The translations under genes and the position numbers were made by a program. Below are positions 46,883-56,152 of a stretch of 64,000 nucleotides of DNA, piece after piece (position 1 is the first letter of the stretch; each line of letters opens with the position of its first letter). The notes under the pieces are model-generated. The model was not told the origin of the DNA. It saw nothing but the letters and a program-made list of their open reading frames with translations, and did not search any database. The stretch is from Pediococcus cellicola (GTDB lineage Bacteria; Bacillota; Bacilli; Lactobacillales; Lactobacillaceae). Location: positions 124,001-188,000 of the forward strand of contig NZ_JQBR01000001.1 in the NCBI RefSeq assembly GCF_001438655.1. The letters are read 5' to 3'.

Positions 46883-49348
46883 TTGGCTAATTCAAAAAAA
46901 GAATATACACCAAAAATACAAGAACTAACTTTGGAAGACGTCATGGGTGATCGTTTTGGTCGTTACTCTAAATACATTATTCAAGAACGTGCTTTGCCAG
47001 ACGTCCGTGACGGATTGAAACCGGTCCAACGTCGTATTTTATATGCCATGAACCAGGACGGTAACACCTACGACAAAGGCTTTCGTAAGTCTGCCAAATC
47101 AGTCGGAAATGTTATGGGTAATTTTCATCCCCATGGTGACAGCTCCATTTATGAAGCATTAGTCCGTATGAGTCAGGATTGGAAATTGCGAGCACCCTTA
47201 ATTGAAATGCACGGCAATAACGGTTCTATCGATAACGATCCGCCAGCCGCCATGCGTTATACAGAAGCCCGGTTAAGCAAGATATCTAGCGAAATGCTAA
47301 AAGACATTGATAAAGAAACCGTGGATTTTGTTTTAAATTTCGATGATACAGAATACGAACCAACTGTTTTACCCAGTCGTTTTCCTAATTTATTAGTAAA
47401 CGGTGCTACGGGAATATCAGCAGGATATGCCACTGATATTCCACCACATAACCTTAATGAAGTCATTGATGCCTTACTATACCTACTTAAGCATCCCAAC
47501 GCTGACTTAGAAAAACTGATGACTTTTGTAAAAGGTCCAGATTTTCCAACTGCAGGTATTATCCAAGGACTGGATGGAATCAAAAAAGCTTACCAAACAG
47601 GCCGTGGCAAGATTGTCGTACGATCCAGAACTAAAATATTGCCATTGCGTGGTGGTAAATCACAAATTGAAATCACTGAAATTCCTTATGAAGTCAATAA
47701 AGCACAGTTAGTCAAAAAAATTGATGAAATACGTATTCTGAAAAAAGTTGACGGCATTGTTGAGGTACGAGATGAGTCAGATCGCCAAGGTCTTTCTATT
47801 GCGATCGAGTTAAAACGTGATGCTGATGCAACTGGTATTTTAAATTACCTTTTCAAAAATACCGATTTACAAATTTCGTATAATTTTAATATGGTTGCTA
47901 TTAACCATAAGCGTCCCGAACGATTGGGTCTTAAAGCGTTTTTACAGGCCTATTTAACTTTTCAAAAAGAAATTATTACTAAACGAACACGCTTTAGCTT
48001 GAAAAAGGCAGAAAAACGCCAGCATATCGTTAAAGGATTGATCAAAGCTCTTTCTATTTTAGATCAAGTCATTGCCACTATTAGAGGTAGTAAAGATAAA
48101 AAAGATGCCAAAAATAATCTGGTTCAACAATTTGCTTTTACAAACGAGCAAGCAGAAGCCATTGTGTCATTACAACTTTATCGATTAACCAATACTGACG
48201 TCACAGCTTTGGAAGCTGAATCCGCTGAATTAGATAATCAAATTGCGAGTTACAAAGAAATTTTAAATAGTGAGGCTGCTTTGGCACAAGTGCTTCACAC
48301 AGAACTAGTGCATGTCAAGAAAACATATGGCACACCTCGTTTAACCGAAATTCAAGACGAAATCGAAGAAATCAAGATTGATCGAAAAGTAGTTGTCCCG
48401 GAAGAACAGGTTATGGTTCTTGTCAGCCATGATGGCTATCTAAAGCGTAGTTCACTTCGTTCATACAATGCATCCGGTGATGACAACGGTCTTAAAGATG
48501 AAGATTATCCTATCTTCTTGAAACAACTCAGCACGCTAGACCATCTGATGATGTTTACTAATAAGGGAAACCTAATTTCAAGACCTGTCCATGAACTCAC
48601 AGATTCACGTTGGAAAGACACAGGTGAACACATCTCACAAACGATTGGTTTGGGTGATGATGAGCGCATTATTAAGACATTTTCTTTCCACACGTTGGAT
48701 GAAAGTGGCGAATTTTTAATTGCAACCAATGATGGTTTTATTAAGAAAACCAGTTTTGCTAATTTAACACCTGGTCGTAATTATAAGAAACACGCAGCCG
48801 TTTATATAAAACTCAAAAATCAAGACTCAATCGTCGTTAATATTTTTTATCTCGCACAACCTGTTAAAAAAACTGTGATGCTCGTTTCAGAGCATGATTA
48901 TGGGCTAAGATACGATCTTGCCGAAATTCCTACGATTGGCGCACGAACGGCTGGTGTGAAATCGATGGATTTACGTGATGATCAAATTGCGAATATACAA
49001 CTTGTTAATGATAGTTCCGAAGTAGGATTAATCACACAAAGAGGAGCGTTTAAACGGATGGCAGTTGCAGACATTCCTGTGACAAGCCGAGCTCGACGCG
49101 GTATTTTGGTCCTTAGAGAACTTAAAAACAATCCGCATAGAGTCGTTGATTTTACTGAATTAGTTCCAAACGCCGTTTTAGAAATTCGTACAAGTCGAGA
49201 ATTATTACACGACATTGTCGCTGATGAGCATCCATTAAGTGGTCGTTACTCAAACGGTTCGTTTGTTATTGATGTGGATAGTGAAGGCCAACCAGAGTCG
49301 ATGGTTGTAAAGCCAGCTCCTGTTGTAGCTACTTCACCTGAACATTAA
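46883..49348 (+). CDS. parC: DNA topoisomerase IV subunit A
   Basis: This 821-residue DNA-cleaving subunit starts at TTG 46883 with GGGGAGGA upstream. The winged-helix domain holds the nucleophile Tyr126 in AAMRYTEARL. The quinolone region reads HPHGDSSIYEA, with the usual Ser and Glu, so no common resistance change is seen. A coiled-coil gate (about 360-480) and a C-terminal beta-propeller-like domain (about 495-800) follow. It lies 18 bases behind parE. Confidence 0.94.
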   Translation: MANSKKEYTPKIQELTLEDVMGDRFGRYSKYIIQERALPDVRDGLKPVQRRILYAMNQDGNTYDKGFRKSAKSVGNVMGNFHPHGDSSIYEALVRMSQDWKLRAPLIEMHGNNGSIDNDPPAAMRYTEARLSKISSEMLKDIDKETVDFVLNFDDTEYEPTVLPSRFPNLLVNGATGISAGYATDIPPHNLNEVIDALLYLLKHPNADLEKLMTFVKGPDFPTAGIIQGLDGIKKAYQTGRGKIVVRSRTKILPLRGGKSQIEITEIPYEVNKAQLVKKIDEIRILKKVDGIVEVRDESDRQGLSIAIELKRDADATGILNYLFKNTDLQISYNFNMVAINHKRPERLGLKAFLQAYLTFQKEIITKRTRFSLKKAEKRQHIVKGLIKALSILDQVIATIRGSKDKKDAKNNLVQQFAFTNEQAEAIVSLQLYRLTNTDVTALEAESAELDNQIASYKEILNSEAALAQVLHTELVHVKKTYGTPRLTEIQDEIEEIKIDRKVVVPEEQVMVLVSHDGYLKRSSLRSYNASGDDNGLKDEDYPIFLKQLSTLDHLMMFTNKGNLISRPVHELTDSRWKDTGEHISQTIGLGDDERIIKTFSFHTLDESGEFLIATNDGFIKKTSFANLTPGRNYKKHAAVYIKLKNQDSIVVNIFYLAQPVKKTVMLVSEHDYGLRYDLAEIPTIGARTAGVKSMDLRDDQIANIQLVNDSSEVGLITQRGAFKRMAVADIPVTSRARRGILVLRELKNNPHRVVDFTELVPNAVLEIRTSRELLHDIVADEHPLSGRYSNGSFVIDVDSEGQPESMVVKPAPVVATSPEH

Positions 49349-49477
49349 AAATTAATTTAAGTTTAACTTACGTCTTTTAGAATAAAGATTCTTGCATTGC
49401 ATGACGTTAACCATTAGAATAGTTATAGTTATTATTGAAATTGAATTATAATGATTAAAACTAAAAGGAGATACGGT

Positions 49478-50443
49478 ATGAAATCAAAACAAGAAGCAAT
49501 CTTTTCATCTAAAACGTTAACTTACTTCCTCCAGCTTGCTGATACTATGAACTACACACAAGCCGCTCAGATTCTCGGGATTACCCAGCCGGCGTTAACG
49601 CAACAAATTAAGAAACTTGAACATACGGTCGGTGCACCATTATTTTACTCAGTAGGTAAAAAGCTTCGACTATCGGATGCGGGCTATACTATGCTGAAAG
49701 CTACACACAATATTAATGAAGTTTTAAACCAAGCAACCGATGAGATTCAGCAATCAACCTCGGCAACTCAGGGCGAAATTAATATTGGCATGTTAGCTTC
49801 AATTGAATCACGTGTATTTGAAGACTTTATTACTAAGTACTATAAACAACAACCCGAAATCAAAATCACGTTGCACACCTTAACTCGTAAAGAAATCTGG
49901 GAACGTCTTGAGAACAATCGTATTGATTTAGCGATTATGTATTTACCTGATGATAGTATCAAAAATTGGAAACCCTACGAATCACGTAAGATTTTAAACG
50001 AAGATCTATTGTTCATTCACCATGATCAAAAACTATCTAAGCAAAGAAAGATTAAACTAAAGGATACCTTAAACGCTAATTGGGTCACATATCCTGAAGG
50101 TTATTATTTAGATGGTGTTTTACGTGAAGCATACAAAAATCAATTAGTCGATGTGCCTAGAAGTGTTGCACGCTTCACAACCCCTGATCAGATTCGCCGT
50201 TTTGCAGAAACAGCTATGGTCAATACTGCTTTACCAGCTTCCTATGTGATTTCACATCCAGGATCTGATCAAACTTGGATGGCACGTTTTGATCCAGCCA
50301 TCAATTTTGATTTAAGTTTCGTCTTCCGTAAAGACAAAGATGAAATTCCACGAATTAACACGTTCTTAAGTGCTTTTGATGACTATTTAAATGAAGAAAG
50401 CTATACAGAGCGACTACGAAAAGTAATTGGTAACCAAAATTAA
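49478..50443 (+). CDS. LysR family transcriptional regulator
   Basis: This 321-residue regulator has an N-terminal helix-turn-helix (TLTYFLQLADTMNYTQAAQILG to TQQIKKLEHTVGAPLFYS, given in part, residues about 10-65) and a periplasmic-binding-like effector domain (about 93-300, EINIGMLASIESRVFEDF). The effector is unknown. ATG 49478 has AAAAGGAG upstream, so the frame from 49451 is rejected. A TATAAT lies at 49447-49452. It is next to ppaC on the same strand, 33 bases apart, so it may not regulate a divergent target. Confidence 0.88.
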   Translation: MKSKQEAIFSSKTLTYFLQLADTMNYTQAAQILGITQPALTQQIKKLEHTVGAPLFYSVGKKLRLSDAGYTMLKATHNINEVLNQATDEIQQSTSATQGEINIGMLASIESRVFEDFITKYYKQQPEIKITLHTLTRKEIWERLENNRIDLAIMYLPDDSIKNWKPYESRKILNEDLLFIHHDQKLSKQRKIKLKDTLNANWVTYPEGYYLDGVLREAYKNQLVDVPRSVARFTTPDQIRRFAETAMVNTALPASYVISHPGSDQTWMARFDPAINFDLSFVFRKDKDEIPRINTFLSAFDDYLNEESYTERLRKVIGNQN

Positions 50444-50476
50444 ACGATAATTTTTAAATAAGGAGTTCTTGTAAAC

Positions 50477-51403
50477 ATGAGTAAAGAATTAGTTTTTGGC
50501 CACAAAAATCCAGATACAGACGCCATCAGTTGTGCCATTGAATATGCGTATTTAGCAAATAAATTGGGTGACGAAGTTGAAGCAGTTGCGTTAGGAAAAA
50601 CGAACAATGAAACAAATTTCGTTTTAGACCGCTTTACTGTCAAAGCACCACGTGTCATTACTAAGGCAAAACCAGAAGTAGACTCGGTTGTCTTGGTTGA
50701 CCATAATGAGGCCATTCAAAGTGTCGATGACATTGCTGATGTGACGGTTACCAGTGTTATTGATCACCATAAAATTAATTTTACTTCTGCACAACCACTT
50801 TTCTACCGCGCAGAACCAATCGGCTGCTGCAGTACTATTATCTACAAAATGTATTTGGAAAATAAAGTTGAAATCCCAAGCAATATTGCCGGGTTGATGT
50901 TGTCATCTATTATTTCTGATACCTTGCTTCTGAAGTCACCAACAACTACTGACGATGAACGTAAGGCAGTTCCTGAACTTGCAAAACTTGCTGGAATTGA
51001 TGATTACGAAGCTTACGGGATTGAAATGCTCAAGGCTGGTAGTGACGTTAATGAGCGCAGTGCGACTGATATTCTGGAGGGTGATGCTAAATCATTCGAA
51101 ATGGGCGGTAAAACCGTTCGAATTGGTCAAGTCAACGCAGTAGATCTAAACGATGTTTTCAAGCGTCAGGACGAACTTGAACAAACAATGAAAGATCTTA
51201 TGAAAACAAAATCGTATGATCTGTTTCTATTACTTGCAACTAATGTCTTAACCAGTGATTCTGAGTTATTAGCACTGGGTGAGGGGACACAGACTGTTGA
51301 AAAAGCCTTTAACGGTAAGCTTAATGATAACCGCATGGCTTTGCCTGGTGTTGTTTCACGTAAAAAACAAGTTGTCCCACCATTAACTAAAATGTTCGAT
51401 TAA
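50477..51403 (+). CDS. ppaC: Manganese-dependent inorganic pyrophosphatase
   Basis: This 308-residue DHH-family enzyme splits pyrophosphate in the cytosol. Metal motifs: FGHKNPDTDAISCAI near 7, VLVDHNEAIQS near 75 and SVIDHHKI near 95. The C-terminal DHHA2 domain with PGVVSRKKQVVPPL at the end closes the active site. It is typical of Bacillus and lactic acid bacteria. The ribosome site AAGGAG precedes ATG 50477. Confidence 0.95.
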   Translation: MSKELVFGHKNPDTDAISCAIEYAYLANKLGDEVEAVALGKTNNETNFVLDRFTVKAPRVITKAKPEVDSVVLVDHNEAIQSVDDIADVTVTSVIDHHKINFTSAQPLFYRAEPIGCCSTIIYKMYLENKVEIPSNIAGLMLSSIISDTLLLKSPTTTDDERKAVPELAKLAGIDDYEAYGIEMLKAGSDVNERSATDILEGDAKSFEMGGKTVRIGQVNAVDLNDVFKRQDELEQTMKDLMKTKSYDLFLLLATNVLTSDSELLALGEGTQTVEKAFNGKLNDNRMALPGVVSRKKQVVPPLTKMFD

Positions 51404-51417
51404 AATCGTTTTAAATT

Positions 51418-51458
51418 AAAAACCAATCGTTATGGCTTACAGCAAGCGATTGGTTTTT
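51418..51458 (+). terminator. Intrinsic terminator after ppaC
   Basis: AAAAACCAATCG pairs with CGATTGGTTTTT around an 18-base loop, with T residues in the 3' arm. Confidence 0.85.
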
Positions 51459-51521
51459 GATTTACCTTTAAAATATATAACCCCGTTAAATATAAATGCT
51501 GACTTTTATAAAGCAAATTAA

Positions 51522-51550
51522 TTGTTAAAATGGACTAACTATTATATAGT
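51522..51550 (+). promoter_or_regulatory. Promoter of msrB-msrA
   Basis: TTGTTA (51522-51527) and TATAGT (51545-51550) are 17 bases apart, 39 bases before msrB. Confidence 0.5.
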
Positions 51551-51588
51551 ACTTATTGCGTCAAAATAAATCTACGGAGGTTTCGACA

Positions 51589-52017
51589 ATGAGTGAAAAA
51601 GACCTAAAGCACCGTTTATCTAAGGAAGCTTACGAAGTGACGCAACACGCCGCCACAGAAGCACCATTTAGTGGTCAATACGACGATTTTTATGAAGATG
51701 GCATCTACGTTGATATTGTGAGCGGCGAACCCTTATTTAGTTCACGTGATAAATATGACGCAGGTTGTGGTTGGCCATCATTTACCAAGCCAATTGACAA
51801 AGAGGTCATTAAATCAGAGACCGACACCTCATTTGGTATGGTACGTGACGAAGTTCGTAGTAAAAACGCCAATTCTCACTTAGGTCATGTTTTTGATGAT
51901 GGACCAACCGAAGCCGGTGGTAAACGATTTTGCATCAATTCAGCCGCACTTCGCTTCGTTCCCGTTAGTGACCTAGCAGACGAAGGCTACAAAGCTTATC
52001 AAAAATTGTTTGAATAA
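51589..52017 (+). CDS. msrB: Peptide-methionine (R)-S-oxide reductase
   Basis: This 142-residue enzyme repairs the R isomer of methionine sulfoxide. The catalytic Cys is in [11 protein letters not shown] near 119, and CGWPSF near 63 belongs to the substrate site. The CxxC zinc pairs of many MsrB proteins are missing, so it is the zinc-free form. ATG 51589 follows GGAGG; the upstream frame from 51556 is not needed. It is coupled to msrA. Confidence 0.94.
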   Translation: MSEKDLKHRLSKEAYEVTQHAATEAPFSGQYDDFYEDGIYVDIVSGEPLFSSRDKYDAGCGWPSFTKPIDKEVIKSETDTSFGMVRDEVRSKNANSHLGHVFDDGPTEAGGKRFCINSAALRFVPVSDLADEGYKAYQKLFE

Positions 52018-52032
52018 GGAGTTGTGCAAAAT

Positions 52033-52548
52033 ATGGAAGAAAAAGCAGTATTTGCTGGTGGTTGTTTCTGGTGCATGGTTCAACCATTCGAAGAACAACC
52101 AGGTATTAAAAAGGTTTTGTCCGGATATACCGGCGGTCACGTAGCTAACCCAACTTACGAACAAGTTAGCTCATATACAACAGGACACACTGAAGCCGTT
52201 GAAATTACGTATGATCCAGAAATTATTTCGTACGATAAATTAGTTGATATATACTGGCAACAAACGGACCCAACTGATGCTATGGGCCAGTTTCAAGACC
52301 GTGGTGATAATTACCGTCCAGTTATTTTTGTAAAGAATGATGAACAACGAAAAATTGCTGAAGCCTCAAAAGAAAAACTTCAGCAAAGTGAGCTATTTGA
52401 CGATCCAATTGTAACCACCATTGAAGATGCCAAGCCGTTTTATGTTGCTGAGGAGGAACACCAACAGTTTTACAAGAAAAATCCCGCTCGTTACGCGCTT
52501 GAAGAACAAGGTGGCCGCGAACAGTTCAAAAAGCAGCACTGGAATTAA
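52033..52548 (+). CDS. msrA: Peptide-methionine (S)-S-oxide reductase
   Basis: This 171-residue enzyme repairs the S isomer of methionine sulfoxide. The catalytic motif is [13 protein letters not shown] near residue 8, followed by [15 protein letters not shown] near 36 and [11 protein letters not shown] near 57. AAGGAG overlaps the msrB stop, so the two are co-translated. Together the pair covers both isomers. A terminator follows directly. Confidence 0.95.
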   Translation: MEEKAVFAGGCFWCMVQPFEEQPGIKKVLSGYTGGHVANPTYEQVSSYTTGHTEAVEITYDPEIISYDKLVDIYWQQTDPTDAMGQFQDRGDNYRPVIFVKNDEQRKIAEASKEKLQQSELFDDPIVTTIEDAKPFYVAEEEHQQFYKKNPARYALEEQGGREQFKKQHWN

Positions 52549-52560
52549 GAAATAAGGCCT

Positions 52561-52582
52561 AAGATCGCAATTAAGCGATCTT
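52561..52582 (+). terminator. Intrinsic terminator after msrA
   Basis: AAGATCGC and GCGATCTT form an 8-bp stem followed by TTTTT. Confidence 0.88.
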
Positions 52583-52961
52583 TTTTTATTGGTTTCATTA
52601 AGATCAAGATCATTAAACCCGAACATCAAAAATAAATAAAATAAAGCTAGCATTCGTGTGTCATATTTGTGAAAAATCAAATTAACTGACAAAGATTAAA
52701 TAATGTTTGAACCACCGACACTACATAATTTTTTAAAGGATACTAGAACGCAAATTTATATGATGCCACAAATAAAAACGAGCATAACCAGAACCTAAAA
52801 AATGGAAAGATTTGTAAATTTGTTGAAACACCATTAATTCCACTTATTTAAACTACTTTGAATAATATATATTATGTAAACTAGAGTTAAATTTATCTTT
52901 AGACCTGCTAACATGCTAAAACCCACTCCTCGTTTCTGTCCTCACGAATTTCTTTAAAATA
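52583..52961. other. A/T-rich gap with no clear gene
   Basis: About 380 bases lie between the msrA terminator and the terminator of the Ser-rich protein gene. The only coding candidate is a 33-codon minus-strand frame at 52733-52834. AT-rich stretches such as 52862-52876 could hold a promoter for it. No repeat or RNA gene was recognised. Confidence 0.5.
52733..52834 (-). CDS. Possible 33-residue protein
   Basis: A frame from ATG 52834 reads MVFQQIYKSFHFLGSGYARF and goes on with an aromatic, His-rich segment (LWHHINLRSSIL) to TAA at 52733. The composition looks protein-like, but the ribosome site is weak (GTGGA, five bases upstream) and the frame is short. It could be the relic of a longer gene, a small membrane-active peptide, or chance. 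Confidence 0.22.
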   Translation of the reverse strand: MVFQQIYKSFHFLGSGYARFYLWHHINLRSSIL

Positions 52962-52998
52962 AAAAACCTTTCAGTTTAAGTCTATGAACTGAAAAGCT
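52962..52998 (-). terminator. Intrinsic terminator after the Ser-rich protein gene
   Basis: On the minus strand CTTTTCAGTT pairs with AAACTGAAAG (one bulge) and is followed by GTTTTTTATTTTA. Confidence 0.8.
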
Positions 52999-53010
52999 TT
53001 CTTATTTTGA

Positions 53011-54075
53011 CTAGCGCTGACTAGAACTTGTTGCTTTACTACTTGCTGATGAAGAAGTTGTGCTACTACTTGAATTTGTATTTGTTTGTGCCCGTGATGC
53101 TGAACTAGACGAACTACTTTGGGTCTGCGCAGCATTGGAACGAGCGCTCGAACTATAGCTAGATGAAGAATATGTGTTCCCGCCGTTAGATGTATCATAA
53201 TATTGATTATTATTACTACTGTCATAGCCATAGGACTCGGTTGAACTCATCTCTGAAGAAGAGCTTGTCTGAGATTGCCCGTAAGTCTTAACTGCTTTTT
53301 CTACTCGAGCCAAGTCTTTCTTTGCTAAATCAAAATTAGAATATTTATTTAAACTATCTAGTAATGTATTCAAGTTCGAAGTGGTTACAGAAGCCTTTAA
53401 AGTACCATGTTTGCCATTTACAAACAAATCATTAGTCTGTTTATGAAGTTTCGATACTGCTTTGGCCCTAGTTTCTAATCCACTTAATTTTTTATTATAT
53501 TCATTGTAGAAACCTGAAAAATCAGATTCAAATGACGATGATTTTAGTTCTTGCAATAATGCACTTACTTTTGAACCGGTCGTACTTTCTCGATAATTAC
53601 TGCCGTTTTTTAGATTAGCAACATCCTGTTCAAAATTAATAGCACTTTTACCTAAACTTGCTAATTGACTATATTGATTGGCTTCGGTATTATTTTTGAC
53701 CTTTTTAGCATCTGCAGCTAAAGCACTCATTTGAGTCTGAGTAGCGTCATCTGTAATGTTGTCTCGATCGGAATTAAAGGCTTTTTGCACAATCTTTTCA
53801 GCATTGGCTTGTGCTTGATTATTGTTTGAACGCCGCACAAAGAAAACCACAGCTAGAATAATAATGACCAGTAAACCAAGCACCCATAACCAATTTTTGG
53901 AATGCTTTTTATTGGCATTACTCTTTTTTGGCTGCTTAGGTCTAGGTACCTTTGAATTTTTTGGTGATTCTTTTTTCTTTTTTTTGCCAGCCACTTTTTG
54001 TTGCTCTCGTTCTTTTAAACGGCCCATCCGGGTTCCCGGAACCGACCAATCGTTATTATTATTAATTGTCATCAT
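53011..54075 (-). CDS. Unknown membrane-anchored protein with Ser/Asn-rich tail
   Basis: This 354-residue protein has a very basic cytosolic N-terminus (about 1-62, many Lys), one transmembrane helix (about 63-83, LWVLGLLVIIILAVVFF), a helical extracytoplasmic domain (about 90-265) and a low-complexity tail (about 268-354) of Ser, Asn, Thr and Tyr. There is no LPxTG anchor and no enzyme motif. The layout recalls MapZ-type cell-division proteins and other wall-facing proteins, but I cannot assign a family. Two adjacent ATG codons (54075, 54072) follow GATGGGAAG. It has its own terminator. Confidence 0.72.
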   Translation of the reverse strand: MMTINNNNDWSVPGTRMGRLKEREQQKVAGKKKKKESPKNSKVPRPKQPKKSNANKKHSKNWLWVLGLLVIIILAVVFFVRRSNNNQAQANAEKIVQKAFNSDRDNITDDATQTQMSALAADAKKVKNNTEANQYSQLASLGKSAINFEQDVANLKNGSNYRESTTGSKVSALLQELKSSSFESDFSGFYNEYNKKLSGLETRAKAVSKLHKQTNDLFVNGKHGTLKASVTTSNLNTLLDSLNKYSNFDLAKKDLARVEKAVKTYGQSQTSSSSEMSSTESYGYDSSNNNQYYDTSNGGNTYSSSSYSSSARSNAAQTQSSSSSSASRAQTNTNSSSSTTSSSASSKATSSSQR

Positions 54076-54177
54076 CTTCCCATCTCTTTTGATCTCTCAT
54101 GCTGAAATCATGCAGTACTTTGTTCGCTACTCTTAATTTACCATTTTTTTGAACCAACAACTAGTATGTAAAAACAA

Positions 54178-54219
54178 AATCCCCAAATTTGAGTAAATGA
54201 CTGCTCATGTTTGAGGATT
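54178..54219 (-). terminator. Intrinsic terminator after rnjA
   Basis: On the minus strand AATCCTCAAA pairs with TTTGGGGATT, with one wobble, and is followed by TTTGTTTTT. Confidence 0.75.
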
Positions 54220-54251
54220 CACTATTGCTATCAAAATAGGAGCGCTTAAAC

Positions 54252-55937
54252 TCACTCAAAAATCAACATTGGCACGATCATTGGACTTCGCTCAGTTTTT
54301 TGATATAGAAATTCTTGAAGGTCATCGATAATATTGGTATTAAAATCTTTTTCTGTAGGATGTGCTTTTTCTTTCATCGTATTCAATAAAGAATGAAACG
54401 CTGCCTTGTTTGTATCATGAATCAATTCATTTGATTCACGCATATAGATGAACCCACGTGAAATTGTGTCTGGGCCGGCAGTAATCCGATGTTTCTTAAT
54501 ATTAATCGTTGCCACAGCAGTGACAACACCCTCACTTGCCAAAATTGTGCGATCACTTAAAATTTGTGAACTCACGTTGTCATTGATGTCTGCATCATTG
54601 AGATACACATCGCCAGCACTAAAATGATCGGCAATTCTTGCGCTATCTCTCGTTAATGCCAACACATCACCATTTTTCATAATAAAACAGTTTTCTTCTG
54701 GCACGCCGGTTTGCTGAGCCAACTTTTTATGAATCATCTGCATCCTGTATTCACCATGACACGGCATAAAGAACTTGGGCTTAATTAAACGTAACATTAG
54801 TTTTTGGTCTTCCTGACCACCATGTCCAGAAGTATGAATATTATTAACCTTACCATGGATAACCGTCACGCCAGCTTCATCCAATTTGTTGATCAAATGG
54901 TTTACGCTGACGGTATTGCCAGGAATTGGGTTACTTGAAAACACAACCGTATCATCAGGTTGTAAACTAATTTGTCGATGCGTTCCATTCGCAATACGAC
55001 TCAAGGCTGCCATTGGCTCACCCTGAGAACCCGTACAAAGAATCATGAGCTTATTCGCTGGTAAGTTTTTTAATTCTTGAGCATCAACTAAAGACTCTTC
55101 TGGTATATTAAGGTAACCCAACTTTTGTCCAGCTTCAATTGCATTTTCCATGCTACGACCAAAAATAGCAATTTTTCGTCCTTGCGCCAGCGCAGCTTCA
55201 CAAGCTTCACGCACACGATAAACATTGGAAGCAAAAGTAGCAAAAATAATTCGGCCCTGAATTTCTGTAAAAATTCGTTTAATACTTTGTTCAACAAAGC
55301 GTTCAGATTTAGTAAAAGTTGGGCGTTCCGCATTGGTACTATCAGACATCAAAAGTAAGGAATCTTTGCCACCAATTGCTGCCATTTTCTGGAAGTCTGG
55401 TGAAGGAAGTCCCCCCACTGGCGTTAGATCAAACTTGAAATCACCTGTTTGCACAACAGTCCCTTGTGGCGTATGGACTGCAATACCAAGCGTGTCTGGA
55501 ATTGAATGGGTTGTTCTGAAGAAAGATACCGAAAGCTTTCGGAACTTAAGGACCGTATCTTCCTGCAATTCATGCAATTCGGTTGTTCTTAATAAATTAT
55601 GTTCTTTTAGCTTTCCCTTGATTAATTCTGAAGCAAATGGTCCTGCCCAAATTGGAACATTAAGCTTTTGAAGGAAAAACGGAATTCCCCCAATATGATC
55701 TTCATGTCCATGAGTAATGACTAGTGCTTTAATTTTTTTCTGATTTTCAATCAGGAATTGGTAATCCGGAATAATGTAATCCACACCTAATAGTTCATCT
55801 TCAGGAAATTTAATCCCACAATCGATAATGACAATCTCATCTTGATATTGCACACAATACATATTCTTACCAATCTCACCAAGGCCACCAACTGCATAAA
55901 CAGCCACCTCGTTGTTCTTAACTTTTAATTTACGCAT
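54252..55937 (-). CDS. rnjA: Ribonuclease J1
   Basis: This 561-residue metallo-beta-lactamase-fold nuclease has 5' exo- and endonuclease activity in mRNA decay and rRNA maturation. The motif THGHEDHIGG near 76 holds the full metal-ligand set, which marks J1; J2 has an altered motif. Also seen are TTHSIPD near 142, QTGDFKFD near 163, SGHGGQED near 368 and PCHGEYRM near 390. The leader holds a hairpin, and AAGGAG precedes the ATG. The small rpoY gene that often precedes rnjA is not present in the 215-base gap. Confidence 0.94.
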   Translation of the reverse strand: MRKLKVKNNEVAVYAVGGLGEIGKNMYCVQYQDEIVIIDCGIKFPEDELLGVDYIIPDYQFLIENQKKIKALVITHGHEDHIGGIPFFLQKLNVPIWAGPFASELIKGKLKEHNLLRTTELHELQEDTVLKFRKLSVSFFRTTHSIPDTLGIAVHTPQGTVVQTGDFKFDLTPVGGLPSPDFQKMAAIGGKDSLLLMSDSTNAERPTFTKSERFVEQSIKRIFTEIQGRIIFATFASNVYRVREACEAALAQGRKIAIFGRSMENAIEAGQKLGYLNIPEESLVDAQELKNLPANKLMILCTGSQGEPMAALSRIANGTHRQISLQPDDTVVFSSNPIPGNTVSVNHLINKLDEAGVTVIHGKVNNIHTSGHGGQEDQKLMLRLIKPKFFMPCHGEYRMQMIHKKLAQQTGVPEENCFIMKNGDVLALTRDSARIADHFSAGDVYLNDADINDNVSSQILSDRTILASEGVVTAVATINIKKHRITAGPDTISRGFIYMRESNELIHDTNKAAFHSLLNTMKEKAHPTEKDFNTNIIDDLQEFLYQKTERSPMIVPMLIFE

Positions 55938-56011
55938 AAAAAACTCCTTCTTTTAATAAACCCTAATGTGCACATACCCCACTAGCGTTATAGTAATCTT
56001 CTTATTTTTTC

Positions 56012-56032
56012 ATGGTGATCGCATTTCACCAT
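56012..56032 (-). promoter_or_regulatory. Inverted repeat in the rnjA leader
   Basis: ATGGTGA and TCACCAT form a perfect 7-bp stem with a 7-base loop, 75-95 bases before rnjA. A candidate promoter TTGTGA-17-TAAGGT lies just upstream (about 56050-56080, minus strand), so the repeat would be in the RNA leader. It may be an operator or an RNA control element; RNase J leaders are sometimes self-regulated, which is only a suggestion here. Confidence 0.4.
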
Positions 56033-56109
56033 TCCGATTGTATTAAATTAACCTTATCACATTCGCTTACAGTTCACAACAAAAGACTAATCCTTTTTAA
56101 CAAACTAAC

Positions 56110-56140
56110 AAAAAAAGACTCAAGGTAACCCTCAAGTCTT
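56110..56140 (-). terminator. Intrinsic terminator after the second degV
   Basis: On the minus strand AAGACTTGAGG pairs with CCTTGAGTCTT (two G-U pairs) and is followed by a run of T. Confidence 0.85.
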
Positions 56141-56152
56141 CTGAAATAAATT

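Noticed and set aside
53011-54075. Assignment as MapZ
   Set aside because: Only the topology is similar; I cannot recognise the MapZ outer domain, so the protein is left unnamed.
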